This document shows positions 35,430 to 43,020 of a stretch of 64,000 nucleotides of DNA, piece by piece (position 1 is the first letter of the stretch; each line of letters starts with the position of its first letter). Below the pieces are notes generated by a model. It saw only the letters and a list, made by a program, of their open reading frames with translations. It ran no database searches and had not been told where the DNA came from. Source of the stretch: Methanobacteriota archaeon (GTDB lineage Archaea > Thermoplasmatota > Poseidoniia > Poseidoniales > Poseidoniaceae); the NCBI GenBank assembly GCA_002720095.2, contig PBGP02000017.1:1-64000 (forward strand), given 5' to 3'. Made by a program: the position numbers and the translations under genes.

Positions 35430-35580
35430 ATTTTACCATGTAACGAATTAATGAAGCTGTCAACATAAACCCTACAAACCAACTTACACTCATTCTAGTT
35501 ATTTTTTTAATTTTATTCTTACGTGAATTCTCTTCATCCATTAGATTATATAATGGTTCTAATGGATCTACTCTACTCAT
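35419..35580 (-). CDS. Small single-helix membrane protein
   Basis: About 53 residues from ATG 35580 (MSRVDPLEPLYNLMDEEN). A charged N-terminal half is followed by one helix (SVSWFVGFMLTASLIRYMV, about 30-48) and a short tail. The longer frame back to 35613 would overlap the aldo/keto reductase end, so the shorter start, 8 bases after that stop, is favoured. It overlaps the GST-like start by 11 bases. Function unknown. Confidence 0.55.
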   Translation of the reverse strand: MSRVDPLEPLYNLMDEENSRKNKIKKITRMSVSWFVGFMLTASLIRYMVKYVQ

Positions 35581-35588
35581 TTCATCAC

Positions 35589-36440
35589 CTAAAGATCTAC
35601 GGTTGGGTTCCAACCAGAAATGTAATCTTCATCATAATCTTGCAAAATTAAATTAGTCTCCTCACTCAATTCTATATTTAATGATTCTAAATTTTCAATA
35701 ATTCTTTTTTGATTAGAAGATTTGGGAATTGTAATAAAGCCTTTATCCATACACCATTTAATCGCTATTTGAGCTGGAGTAACACCCAATTTTTTAGATA
35801 GAGAATGTAGTTTTTCGTCATTGACTTTCTGTCCTCTTGCCAGAGGGCTATATGCCATAGGAACGGCTCCTGATTCACGTGTAGCCTTAATTAAGTAAGG
35901 TCTTTGTAGCCACAGATGTATCTCAATTTGATTAACTGAAGGCCCATACTTTGAATACTGTAAAATCTCCTCCAAATGATGTGGTCCGTAATTAGATACT
36001 CCTATAGCGCGTGTTTTACCTGTTTCTAATAATTTTTCCATCCCTCTCCATACATCTTTTCGGACTGATAAGTCTTCTGGAGGTGCGTGAATGAGATATA
36101 AATCTACAAAATCTAATCCTAATTTGTTCAAGCTTTCGTCACAGCGTTCTAATGTTTCCTGGTATCCAAGTGCATCTGTCCTCCTCAGTTTTGTTGTGAT
36201 GAATAACTCAGACCTTGGTATTCCAGATTCTAAAATCGCTTGACCCACTTCTTCTTCATTGCGGTAAACAGCAGCGGTATCTATGTGTCTATATCCTGCA
36301 TTCAAAGCCCAAATACATGCATTCTTACAAGTTCCATCTGCAGGTGCTAAAAAGACCCCCAAGCCAAATTGCGGTACTTTGATGGAATGTGATTTTCCAC
36401 CATCGGCTGTACGATGTGATATCTCTATAATCGGTCCCAT
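35589..36440 (-). CDS. Aldo/keto reductase
   Basis: 283 residues of the AKR TIM barrel. NAGYRHIDTAAVYRNEEEVGQAI carries the catalytic Asp and Tyr, ITTKL the catalytic Lys and DLYLIHAPPED the His. IGVSNYGPHHLEE, SVNQIEIHLWLQRP and the NADP-binding IPKSSNQKRIIENL are also in place. Family members reduce aldehydes and ketones such as 2,5-diketogluconate or methylglyoxal; the substrate cannot be fixed here. It heads an operon with a small membrane protein and the GST-like protein and diverges from the NUDIX-MBL fusion (68 bases between starts). Joint carbonyl or electrophile detoxification is a reasonable inference. Confidence 0.93.
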   Translation of the reverse strand: MGPIIEISHRTADGGKSHSIKVPQFGLGVFLAPADGTCKNACIWALNAGYRHIDTAAVYRNEEEVGQAILESGIPRSELFITTKLRRTDALGYQETLERCDESLNKLGLDFVDLYLIHAPPEDLSVRKDVWRGMEKLLETGKTRAIGVSNYGPHHLEEILQYSKYGPSVNQIEIHLWLQRPYLIKATRESGAVPMAYSPLARGQKVNDEKLHSLSKKLGVTPAQIAIKWCMDKGFITIPKSSNQKRIIENLESLNIELSEETNLILQDYDEDYISGWNPTVDL

Positions 36441-36508
36441 GTTTATGATGCAAAATATTCACACATAAAATAGAGTTTATTTGAAAATGTACCAGTCGTA
36501 GCAGTGAC

Positions 36509-38026
36509 GTGAGCGAAGTACCTTCCAATGTCCAAATTCCTAGACCAAATCCAGTATCAATTCGCGATAGCGCCTCTTTAATGCTAACGAGGACAACAAA
36601 CGGAAATATTGAAATTTTGCTGGGGAAAAGAGCCAAAACTATGCGAGTATTTCCTAATTTTTGGTCTTTTCCTGGGGGGGGGGTCAGTAGCAAGGATATG
36701 CTAGCATTAAAAGAATTGGATTTGGAAGAAGATTCTTTGGCAGTAATGAAAATATGTGTCTTTAGAGAATTATGTGAAGAATTAGGTTTAACCGTGAGTA
36801 AAAATAAATTATTGAGTATTGACAAAAAAATTAGAAGTTCTGTCATTGGAAAAAAAGAAAATTGGTTGAAATATGTTCAATCTGGGGAAATAACATTTGA
36901 TCCCAGTAGATTAACTATGATTAGAGAGCGTATCACACCAATTTTTGCTCCTGTGAGGTTTCATAATCGTTTTTTTCATTTACATGTCTCTAAAAATTCC
37001 TCGGATTATAGCCTAGAAAAACAAACGGAATTCGATGAAGCAAAATGGTATCCAATCGATCAATTACTTTCAGACTGGAATGAACATTGTATAAACCTAC
37101 CACCGCCAATATTTACTTTAATCAGAGATTTAAATGATGAATTAAAAAATGGAACTGAGTTAGAAAAAGCCGTAAAAAATTTAAGAACCGAATCTCCCGA
37201 AGAAAAAGAAATTAATTTTTCTGCAGGAGTGGTTTGTATTCCTGTAGAAACAGAGACCCTTCCACCTTTAACTACAACAAATTGTTACATTCTAGGTAGG
37301 AAAGGTGGGGATTTACTAATTGTAGATCCCGCAGCAAAAAACCCGAAAGATATTCAATGGATAATGGATATTATTGAATTGTTAGAAGGAAATGTAATTG
37401 GACTATTAATAACGCACAGACATTCAGATCACTATGGTGACCTTGATAAGTTCATGGAATTGACAAATAGTAAAATATGGTGTTCAAAACATACATCTGA
37501 ATATTTAGAATTGAAAGATGCTCTGATATTAAATGATGGTGAAAAAATATCACTTAAACATCCTGAATTTCCGATAGATTGGGAAGTAATGATTACTCCA
37601 GGTCATTGTCCTGGCCATATCTGTCTTTTTTCTGATGCAGGATTAATAGCTGGAGATATGGTTGCTGGTTACGGAACTATATTAATTCCAAATGAGGGGA
37701 ATATGGAAATTTATATCGAACAACTAAAAAGAATAAAAAACTTAGATTCACGGATTTTATTTCCAGCCCATGGGCCACTTATTTCAATTCCAGAAAAGAA
37801 ATTATCACATTACATCAATCATAGAGAAATACGACAAATAAAGATTCTTGAAACTATAAAAAAGGGTGTTGGTAATATATCAAAAATCAGTGAAATCGCG
37901 TATGAAGACACTAAAAATGTCAACATAGTATTATCTGAATTACAAACACTTGCTCACTTATTATCTTTAGAGAGGTTAGGAAAAATTTCGAAACAGAATA
38001 ATTCTTGGGTATATCTTCGCTCATAA
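36509..38026 (+). CDS. NUDIX hydrolase fused to a metallo-beta-lactamase-fold hydrolase
   Basis: 505 residues, GTG start. Residues 1-230 are a NUDIX domain of the NUDT19/CoA-pyrophosphatase style: WSFPGGGVSSKD (53-63) and RELCEELGL (86-94) are split by an insert of about 20 residues inside the Nudix box. Residues 240-430 are an LACTB2-like MBL domain with LLITHRHSDHYGDLD near 300 (H-x-H-x-D-H; the first His is replaced by H-R-H order as THRHSDH), TPGHCPGHICLF and AGDMVAGYGTI, ending in PAHGP. A winged-helix-like tail (LETIKKGVGNISKISEIAYED) follows. The Nudix part would cut a nucleoside diphosphate linked to X and the MBL part a thioester or RNA phosphodiester. A run of ten G encodes the Gly-Gly-Gly at 36674-36683. 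Confidence 0.85.
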   Translation: MSEVPSNVQIPRPNPVSIRDSASLMLTRTTNGNIEILLGKRAKTMRVFPNFWSFPGGGVSSKDMLALKELDLEEDSLAVMKICVFRELCEELGLTVSKNKLLSIDKKIRSSVIGKKENWLKYVQSGEITFDPSRLTMIRERITPIFAPVRFHNRFFHLHVSKNSSDYSLEKQTEFDEAKWYPIDQLLSDWNEHCINLPPPIFTLIRDLNDELKNGTELEKAVKNLRTESPEEKEINFSAGVVCIPVETETLPPLTTTNCYILGRKGGDLLIVDPAAKNPKDIQWIMDIIELLEGNVIGLLITHRHSDHYGDLDKFMELTNSKIWCSKHTSEYLELKDALILNDGEKISLKHPEFPIDWEVMITPGHCPGHICLFSDAGLIAGDMVAGYGTILIPNEGNMEIYIEQLKRIKNLDSRILFPAHGPLISIPEKKLSHYINHREIRQIKILETIKKGVGNISKISEIAYEDTKNVNIVLSELQTLAHLLSLERLGKISKQNNSWVYLRS

Positions 38027-38052
38027 ATTAATGATTCATATTTTTAATTTCA

Positions 38053-38442
38053 TTAATAAATTAACTGAATATCCGAATTTACTGCTAAATCAATAACTCC
38101 AGGAGGGCCACTCCATTCGATTTTACTATCTGGGGTAATTAATGCATTATCTCCTTCACTAACACCCAAAGTTGCTTTTACGGAAGCAAAAGAACAGTAA
38201 ACAGTAGCTTTTGAAATTATTATCTCCATGAAATCCATTATCATAGTTGAATTTTCTCCCATTACTTTATCCAACTCATGAATATATTTTTTGTCTAATA
38301 AATGAGTTGCAGAACCTGCAAAAAATACACTGACTTGATGATTTTCATTGATTGCTTGTACAGTACAAGCAATTCCAATTATTGTCTTGATTTGGTCATT
38401 TTCAGGATTTGATACAAACTTTACAAATATTTTTTTTTCCAT
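38053..38442 (-). CDS. DsrE/F-like small protein
   Basis: 129 residues with an alpha/beta order like the DsrE/DsrF family: KIFVKFVSNPENDQIKTIIGIACTVQAINENHQVSVFFAGSATHLLD, then a middle helix and VYCSFASVKATLGVSEGD near 82-98. Cys at 27 and near 84 are present, but the classical DsrE catalytic Cys position cannot be confirmed by eye. Family members carry sulfur or bind metals and cofactors. It lies 35 bases downstream of the Cys-tailed TPR protein on the same strand. Confidence 0.6.
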   Translation of the reverse strand: MEKKIFVKFVSNPENDQIKTIIGIACTVQAINENHQVSVFFAGSATHLLDKKYIHELDKVMGENSTMIMDFMEIIISKATVYCSFASVKATLGVSEGDNALITPDSKIEWSGPPGVIDLAVNSDIQLIY

Positions 38443-38477
38443 TAAATAAGCGAGATTGTATTACCTATTAGTCTTAA

Positions 38478-40235
38478 CTAGTCACAGCATGTTTCTTCTA
38501 CCGCATCTTGAGCACAAAAACAGGTTTTGGCTGGCATGATATCTGCCCTTGCACTTCTCTCATTAAATAGAGCAGAGATTTTTGAAAGTTCTTCATCAGA
38601 GTTACCTTTCTGTTCGAGACATAATTTTAATCCTAAAAGGCCCCACATATTATCTTTCCATAACTTAATATCCTCTCGATATACTTCTTCGGCCTCATCA
38701 ATATGACCTTGCTCCAATAGTAGTGCACCTAGAATATGTCTAACAGGTTGCATCTGGCCCCATGGTTCATTATATGCCAAATTTAATGATAGGTTGACAG
38801 CACGACGTAATTCTTCAAAAGCCGCTGAAAAGTCATACTCTTCGCCCTTTTGTTTAGAAATAAATTGTCTGCGATACTCTATTTCACCCTCAAGAATCGC
38901 GGAATTGACATTCAGAATTGAAGGTCCTTCTTCAGGATCTTGATACATGAAGTTATTATGCATCATTCGTCCTGCTAGTGCTGGGTTTTTCAAAGCTTCA
39001 TTAAACATTAACTGCTCATTCTCGGCTTCTTGAACCATCCCTTTGGAGGCATAAGCTACGCCCCGTGCATAGTGTTGTGTTGCAATAGTAGCCGGAAATA
39101 CTTCTTTGTCAGAATACATAGGCTCGTTTAAAATCTCATCCCATTTTCCAAATCGAATCATCACATGCCAAGGCATAGTTACATATGATTCTAAGAAAAT
39201 CGCGCCCATAGGAATTATACCTGCAAGCATAAAACTCACACCACTGTTTTCATCCCCCGCTGGAAGAGTTTCTACTGCTTTCCTGGCGTATTTAATAGCC
39301 GTTTCATATTGACCGTCAAACATTGCACACCAAACAACGAAATGATGATTATGCATTCTATAAAACTTATAGAATTGCGATTCATTCCCAGTTAATTCTA
39401 CATATTTGTCATCTGCTTCAACCGCAGCAATATTACACTCAATTGCTTCTTTCCATTGTCCAACCCAAGCGTCAATATGTGAAGGCATGTGCACTAAATG
39501 TCCTAAGCCTGGCATACGAGTTCGAAGTACATCAGCAGCGAAAAGAGCTTTTTCGGGGAATGGTGATAATTCTAAAGCATGACAATAGAGATGGCATAGT
39601 GCGGGATGTACTCTGGCTTCATCACTCGTTGAAAATGCGTCTTCCATTATCTTAACTAGTAACAATGTATTTTCGTCAGCGGGAGTTATTTTTCCGGTCG
39701 CTGTGTCTTTTTCCCATAATTGCCAAGCTTTGAGATTCATCAAGGCTTCAACATATATAGAAGTGACATCGAGATTATCCTTATATTTCTCATATAGTGG
39801 TGCCATTGCCTCAGCAAATGCAATATTTAGTTCAGGGTCATTACCCATGTTTAAAACTGAAGGATCAGCTGAATCTCGTGCCTCAACTGAATGTCTTAGT
39901 GACAAAGCGCGAATAAGATCTTGCTCTAGTTCACTACAGTGATTCATAACCTTAAGAGCTTGTTGTATTGGATCATATCCAGACCCAAGTCCTGGAGTCC
40001 AATTATAATTGGAAGATACACAGTATGCAATACCCCACCAAGCCATTGCACAATTAGGGTCCAATTCGGTGCACGCTGTAAAGCATGCTATTGCCTGCTC
40101 GTGGTTGTAATTCAACATGTGTCCGTAAGCTTCTACGAACATCTTCCTTGTTTCTTCATTTGAACAAGTTACCTCGGTTGCAAATGAATAATTTGCGCTA
40201 TCTCCATAATCATAATCAGTTGGTGCTAAAGACAT
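38478..40235 (-). CDS. TPR-rich protein with a cysteine-rich C-terminus
   Basis: About 585 residues from ATG 40235 (MSLAPTDYDYGD); a TTG two codons earlier is an alternative. The chain is helical-repeat throughout, beginning with HMLNYNHEQAIACFTACTELDPNCAMAWWGIAYC, followed by further TPR-type pairs (GHLVHMPSHIDAWVGQWKEAIE, YDFSAAFEELRRAVNLSLNLAYNEPWGQ, HIDEAEEVYREDIKLWKDN). There is no signal or membrane helix, so it is probably cytosolic. The last 20 residues contain five cysteines, with the motifs KTCFCAQ and ETCCD, suited to metal binding or redox. The flavoprotein gene at 41118-42251 also ends in a Cys-rich tail. Function unknown. Confidence 0.8.
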   Translation of the reverse strand: MSLAPTDYDYGDSANYSFATEVTCSNEETRKMFVEAYGHMLNYNHEQAIACFTACTELDPNCAMAWWGIAYCVSSNYNWTPGLGSGYDPIQQALKVMNHCSELEQDLIRALSLRHSVEARDSADPSVLNMGNDPELNIAFAEAMAPLYEKYKDNLDVTSIYVEALMNLKAWQLWEKDTATGKITPADENTLLLVKIMEDAFSTSDEARVHPALCHLYCHALELSPFPEKALFAADVLRTRMPGLGHLVHMPSHIDAWVGQWKEAIECNIAAVEADDKYVELTGNESQFYKFYRMHNHHFVVWCAMFDGQYETAIKYARKAVETLPAGDENSGVSFMLAGIIPMGAIFLESYVTMPWHVMIRFGKWDEILNEPMYSDKEVFPATIATQHYARGVAYASKGMVQEAENEQLMFNEALKNPALAGRMMHNNFMYQDPEEGPSILNVNSAILEGEIEYRRQFISKQKGEEYDFSAAFEELRRAVNLSLNLAYNEPWGQMQPVRHILGALLLEQGHIDEAEEVYREDIKLWKDNMWGLLGLKLCLEQKGNSDEELSKISALFNERSARADIMPAKTCFCAQDAVEETCCD

Positions 40236-40264
40236 GTGCAACCCTAGAAATAATACAATATAAT

Positions 40265-40280
40265 ATCTTTTTAAAAAGAT
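40265..40280 (-). promoter_or_regulatory. Perfect palindrome at the promoter of the TPR gene
   Basis: ATCTTTTTAAAAAGAT is a perfect 16-base palindrome whose near end is about 30 bases before the ATG at 40235. Its centre is TATA-like for a minus-strand promoter, so it may combine a TATA box with an operator. In AT-rich DNA such palindromes can also arise by chance. Confidence 0.3.
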
Positions 40281-40306
40281 TAATAAGTCGTGTCAATAGA
40301 TATTGT

Positions 40307-40921
40307 TTACGGAAAAAAATCTTCGTGTTGAATTTTCGAAAAAAGTTTTGCAATTTCTTTCCATTCGTTTGGTATATTTTCAGGTTCAATTATTTTCCTA
40401 AAACCATCATCCCACTCCATTAATGTTTGTTTACGATAGCTCAACCCTTGTTTATCTATGATATCTTGTTCGTAGACTGTAATCCAAGTTAACAAATCTC
40501 TTAGAAGAATATTATAATAATCCCATTCAAATTTACCTGGAAAGTCTAAATCTGGAAGGTCTGATAACCTCCAAATTGGCTTTGTGGAGCATGGTTTTTT
40601 AGTGTATACGGGTAAAAATTCGAATCTTGGGACAAATATCGCTCCATAGCGAGCATCAAAATAATATACACCAAAACCACGCAAAATAATATGTCGTTTT
40701 TCAGAGAAATTTAACCTGTAGATACTTACCTCACCTTTCATATCCAATGGTGGTTCTATTCTCTCAAATCCATTCTTAAGAAATAAATTTCCCTCATCTC
40801 GACTAATATCACGTCCCCAGCACCATATTTGCTGACTCATTATATTCGTAGCTCTAGAAATCAAATCATTTCTATCTTTAACAGAGAATTTAACTTCTAG
40901 TATATTTGACAAATAAGTCAC
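40307..40921 (-). CDS. Unknown soluble protein
   Basis: 204 residues without signal or membrane helix, rich in Trp, Tyr and Phe (for example WCWGRDISRDEGNLFL, GFGVYYFDARYGAIFVPRFEF and KFEWDYYNILLRDLLTWI). The composition suggests a compact alpha/beta fold. The family is not recognised. Its start overlaps the small membrane gene upstream (ATGA at 40918-40921), so it belongs to the flavoprotein operon. Confidence 0.7.
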   Translation of the reverse strand: MTYLSNILEVKFSVKDRNDLISRATNIMSQQIWCWGRDISRDEGNLFLKNGFERIEPPLDMKGEVSIYRLNFSEKRHIILRGFGVYYFDARYGAIFVPRFEFLPVYTKKPCSTKPIWRLSDLPDLDFPGKFEWDYYNILLRDLLTWITVYEQDIIDKQGLSYRKQTLMEWDDGFRKIIEPENIPNEWKEIAKLFSKIQHEDFFP

Positions 40922-41076
40922 CTTAAAGATAAAATCGCAGCAATATTAGAAAATAACCAAGATGAAGCGGCAAATAGTTGTAACCAATCCCCTATTCCCC
41001 AATTAGCATAGACAAAAACACTTGTAATCCAACAAATACTTGCTATGGTTTGTCCAATCCACTCAGAAGATTTCAT
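40918..41076 (-). CDS. Small membrane protein with two helices
   Basis: About 52 residues from ATG 41076 (MKSSEWIGQTI). Two hydrophobic stretches (ASICWITSVFVYANWG and LQLFAASSWLFSNIAAIL) suggest a hairpin. The frame is open back to 41175 but that lies inside the flavoprotein gene. The end shares ATGA with the next gene. Function unknown; its place between flavoprotein and unknown protein implies co-expression. Confidence 0.55.
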   Translation of the reverse strand: MKSSEWIGQTIASICWITSVFVYANWGIGDWLQLFAASSWLFSNIAAILSLR

Positions 41077-41117
41077 CTTTTGTAACCGTTTTTGATTTTT
41101 TCCAACACTAGACTTAA

Positions 41118-42251
41118 CTAACAAGTTAAACACTCCTGACCACAACAAGATAAATCGTCTAAATACATACCCCATAGTCTATATCCTGCGATGAATTCAT
41201 CAGTTTCTAACCCCATGGAAGATGCAATTGCTTGAGCAACGATTCCAAAACGTTGTCTATATTTGTAAATAAAACAGAAAATATGATTATCATGGCGTAC
41301 TAAAGGCCCACAGAGAAACATTCCTGGCAGAATTGTTGACTCATCTTTTTCATTGAGTAATGGAAAACCATCATCTCTGAAATCGAATAGATTTGACAAG
41401 AACTTATGGCTTCCTTCGAAACCACTCGCCAACAACGGTTTAACTTTAGATTTGAAAATCTTTCCCTGATCCGTTGTTACTTCGTATAACTCGCCATTGA
41501 AATTTACAGATTTAATCTTTGTTTTTGGATATAAATCAACATTTTTTTTGAAACTTGAATCTTGCATTCTTTCATATGAAAAAGTTGATAGTGCAACACT
41601 AGGATCTGAACTTGATTCTTCCCAAGGGCTATTGATATCAAAAACACTTACTTTTTTACTCTGTTTAGCTAAGTGATATGCTGCATCGATACCACTTTCA
41701 TATCCTCCGATGATAATTATTTCATCGCCTTCCATTCCATTATATTTTTCAATTGTTGCAGTATGATGACAAAGTTCGCTCCCCTCAAAAATATTCACTG
41801 AGGGGTATTGATATTCGCCTGCAGCCCATATTACGTTTTTAGATTTTAAAACAGTTTTTTCTGATGTTAAATGGAAAATCGCATTAACTTTTTCAATCTT
41901 AGTTATATCTGTGTTCCCAATTACTGGGAGCTCAAAAAACTTAGAAAGATCTTTTAAATGCTGTGCATATTCACTCCCTGTAGGATGTTCAACCTTCATA
42001 ACAAATGCTGGAGATACACCAATTGCAATTGAATTTAGATCAAGCATACCTATGGAATTACTCGGAAATGAAGGGGTAATAAAGCGAGTTTCTGCTGGCC
42101 AAGATTCAAAAGATGATCCGACCCCATTTCTATCTACAATCTGAAAATTATCTATTCCTGCATGTAGTAAAGAAATTGCAACGCCAACACCTGCTGCTCC
42201 TGCTCCTACGATTACCACATCAAATACCTGAGAGTTTTTTTCTATTGCCAT
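41118..42251 (-). CDS. FAD-dependent NAD(P)-linked oxidoreductase/monooxygenase-like flavoprotein with Cys-rich tail
   Basis: 377 residues. The FAD Rossmann motif VVIVGAGAAGVGVAISLL (about 12-29) is followed by VGSSFESWPAETRFITPSFPSN, resembling flavin monooxygenase and thioredoxin-reductase relatives. A second dinucleotide motif, EIIIIGGYESGIDAAYHLA near 175, should bind NAD(P)H, and VIWAAGEYQYP is the ATG-like motif. There is no CxxC in the disulfide-reductase position, but the C-terminus ends in DLSCCGQECLTC, five cysteines in eleven residues, which could be the redox or metal site. It diverges from an aquaporin across 99 bases. Similar flavoprotein plus aquaporin pairs occur in arsenic loci, but no ars gene is visible, so that reading is weak. 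Confidence 0.78.
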   Translation of the reverse strand: MAIEKNSQVFDVVIVGAGAAGVGVAISLLHAGIDNFQIVDRNGVGSSFESWPAETRFITPSFPSNSIGMLDLNSIAIGVSPAFVMKVEHPTGSEYAQHLKDLSKFFELPVIGNTDITKIEKVNAIFHLTSEKTVLKSKNVIWAAGEYQYPSVNIFEGSELCHHTATIEKYNGMEGDEIIIIGGYESGIDAAYHLAKQSKKVSVFDINSPWEESSSDPSVALSTFSYERMQDSSFKKNVDLYPKTKIKSVNFNGELYEVTTDQGKIFKSKVKPLLASGFEGSHKFLSNLFDFRDDGFPLLNEKDESTILPGMFLCGPLVRHDNHIFCFIYKYRQRFGIVAQAIASSMGLETDEFIAGYRLWGMYLDDLSCCGQECLTC

Positions 42252-42263
42252 GTCTTTCGCGAT

Positions 42264-42293
42264 ATTAATAACTATTTAAAAAATGTTATTAAT
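42264..42293. promoter_or_regulatory. Inverted repeat in the shared flavoprotein/aquaporin promoter region
   Basis: ATTAATAAC (42264-42272) and GTTATTAAT (42285-42293) form a perfect 9-base inverted repeat around a 12-base T/A-rich spacer. It sits between divergent genes and could be an operator for both. The AT-richness means chance is possible. Confidence 0.35.
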
Positions 42294-42341
42294 TTTTGTA
42301 ACTAAATAATTAATCATTATTATTTTATGCTGGTTTTAATT

Positions 42342-42346
42342 GGAGG
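42342..42346 (+). promoter_or_regulatory. Shine-Dalgarno site of the aquaporin gene
   Basis: GGAGG ends 4 bases before ATG 42351 (MTYSN). It favours that start over the in-frame ATG at 42327, which would add eight residues. Confidence 0.55.
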
Positions 42347-42350
42347 TTTC

Positions 42351-42992
42351 ATGACCTACAGTAATATGAGTAAAGGAGTGGCAGAATTTGTTGGAACTTT
42401 CTTTTTGACCTTGACAATCTTATTAGCTGCCGTGGGGGAAAAAGCTGGAGTATTCGCTCCAATTGCAATTGGATTGACTTTAATGGTGATGATTTATGCT
42501 CTAGGTTATATCTCAGGTGCTCATTTTAATCCTGCTGTCTCTATTGGATTATTTGTTAAAGGAGATTGTAGTAAGGAAGAGTTACCAATCTATCTACTGG
42601 CACAAATTACTGCTGGACTTGCTGCATTTGTGGTAGGAACTCAACTAATCATAAATGATGTAGCAATAACAGAAAAAGTATTTGATAATACAATTTCAGT
42701 GATAATGTCAGAAGCATTATTCACTTTTGCTCTGGTATTTGTAATCATAAATGTAGCAACTGAACAATCAGGTAATCAATTCTACGGAGCGGCAATCGGA
42801 TTAACCGTAATGGCTGGTGCATTCACAGTAGGTGAAATTTCATTAGGTTCATTTAATCCTGCTGTTACGACCATGTTGGTTGCTAGCGGAAAAATGTCAT
42901 TAGTTGATTCGTGGATGCATATTATCCCTCAATTAATAGGAGCAATCGCTGCTGTTTATCTACATAAAACTGTAATGGTCGCTTCAGAATAA
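42351..42992 (+). CDS. Aquaporin/aquaglyceroporin (MIP family)
   Basis: 213 residues, six membrane helices. Both half-helix signatures are present: SGAHFNPAVSIG near 55 and GSFNPAVTTM near 168, with the N-terminal MSKGVAEFVGTFFLTLTILLA of the family. The selectivity-filter residues cannot be assigned with certainty by eye, so water, glycerol or metalloid permeability is open. The gene diverges from the flavoprotein gene with an inverted repeat between them and is convergent with the histone-fold gene. Confidence 0.93.
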   Translation: MTYSNMSKGVAEFVGTFFLTLTILLAAVGEKAGVFAPIAIGLTLMVMIYALGYISGAHFNPAVSIGLFVKGDCSKEELPIYLLAQITAGLAAFVVGTQLIINDVAITEKVFDNTISVIMSEALFTFALVFVIINVATEQSGNQFYGAAIGLTVMAGAFTVGEISLGSFNPAVTTMLVASGKMSLVDSWMHIIPQLIGAIAAVYLHKTVMVASE

Positions 42993-43020
42993 TTCTAATA
43001 CATAGAAATATCGAAAGTAT

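Noticed and set aside
36325-36846. Minus-strand 173-codon ORF
   Set aside because: It is antisense to the start of the NUDIX-MBL gene and overlaps the aldo/keto reductase; no family features.
41077-41175. Upstream extension of the small membrane protein into the flavoprotein gene
   Set aside because: Most of it lies inside the flavoprotein coding end; ATG 41076 gives a clean two-helix protein.
38053-42992. Reading the flavoprotein/aquaporin pair as an arsenic resistance locus
   Set aside because: No arsR, arsB/acr3, arsC or arsM is seen; the similarity to ArsO-type flavoproteins is only general.
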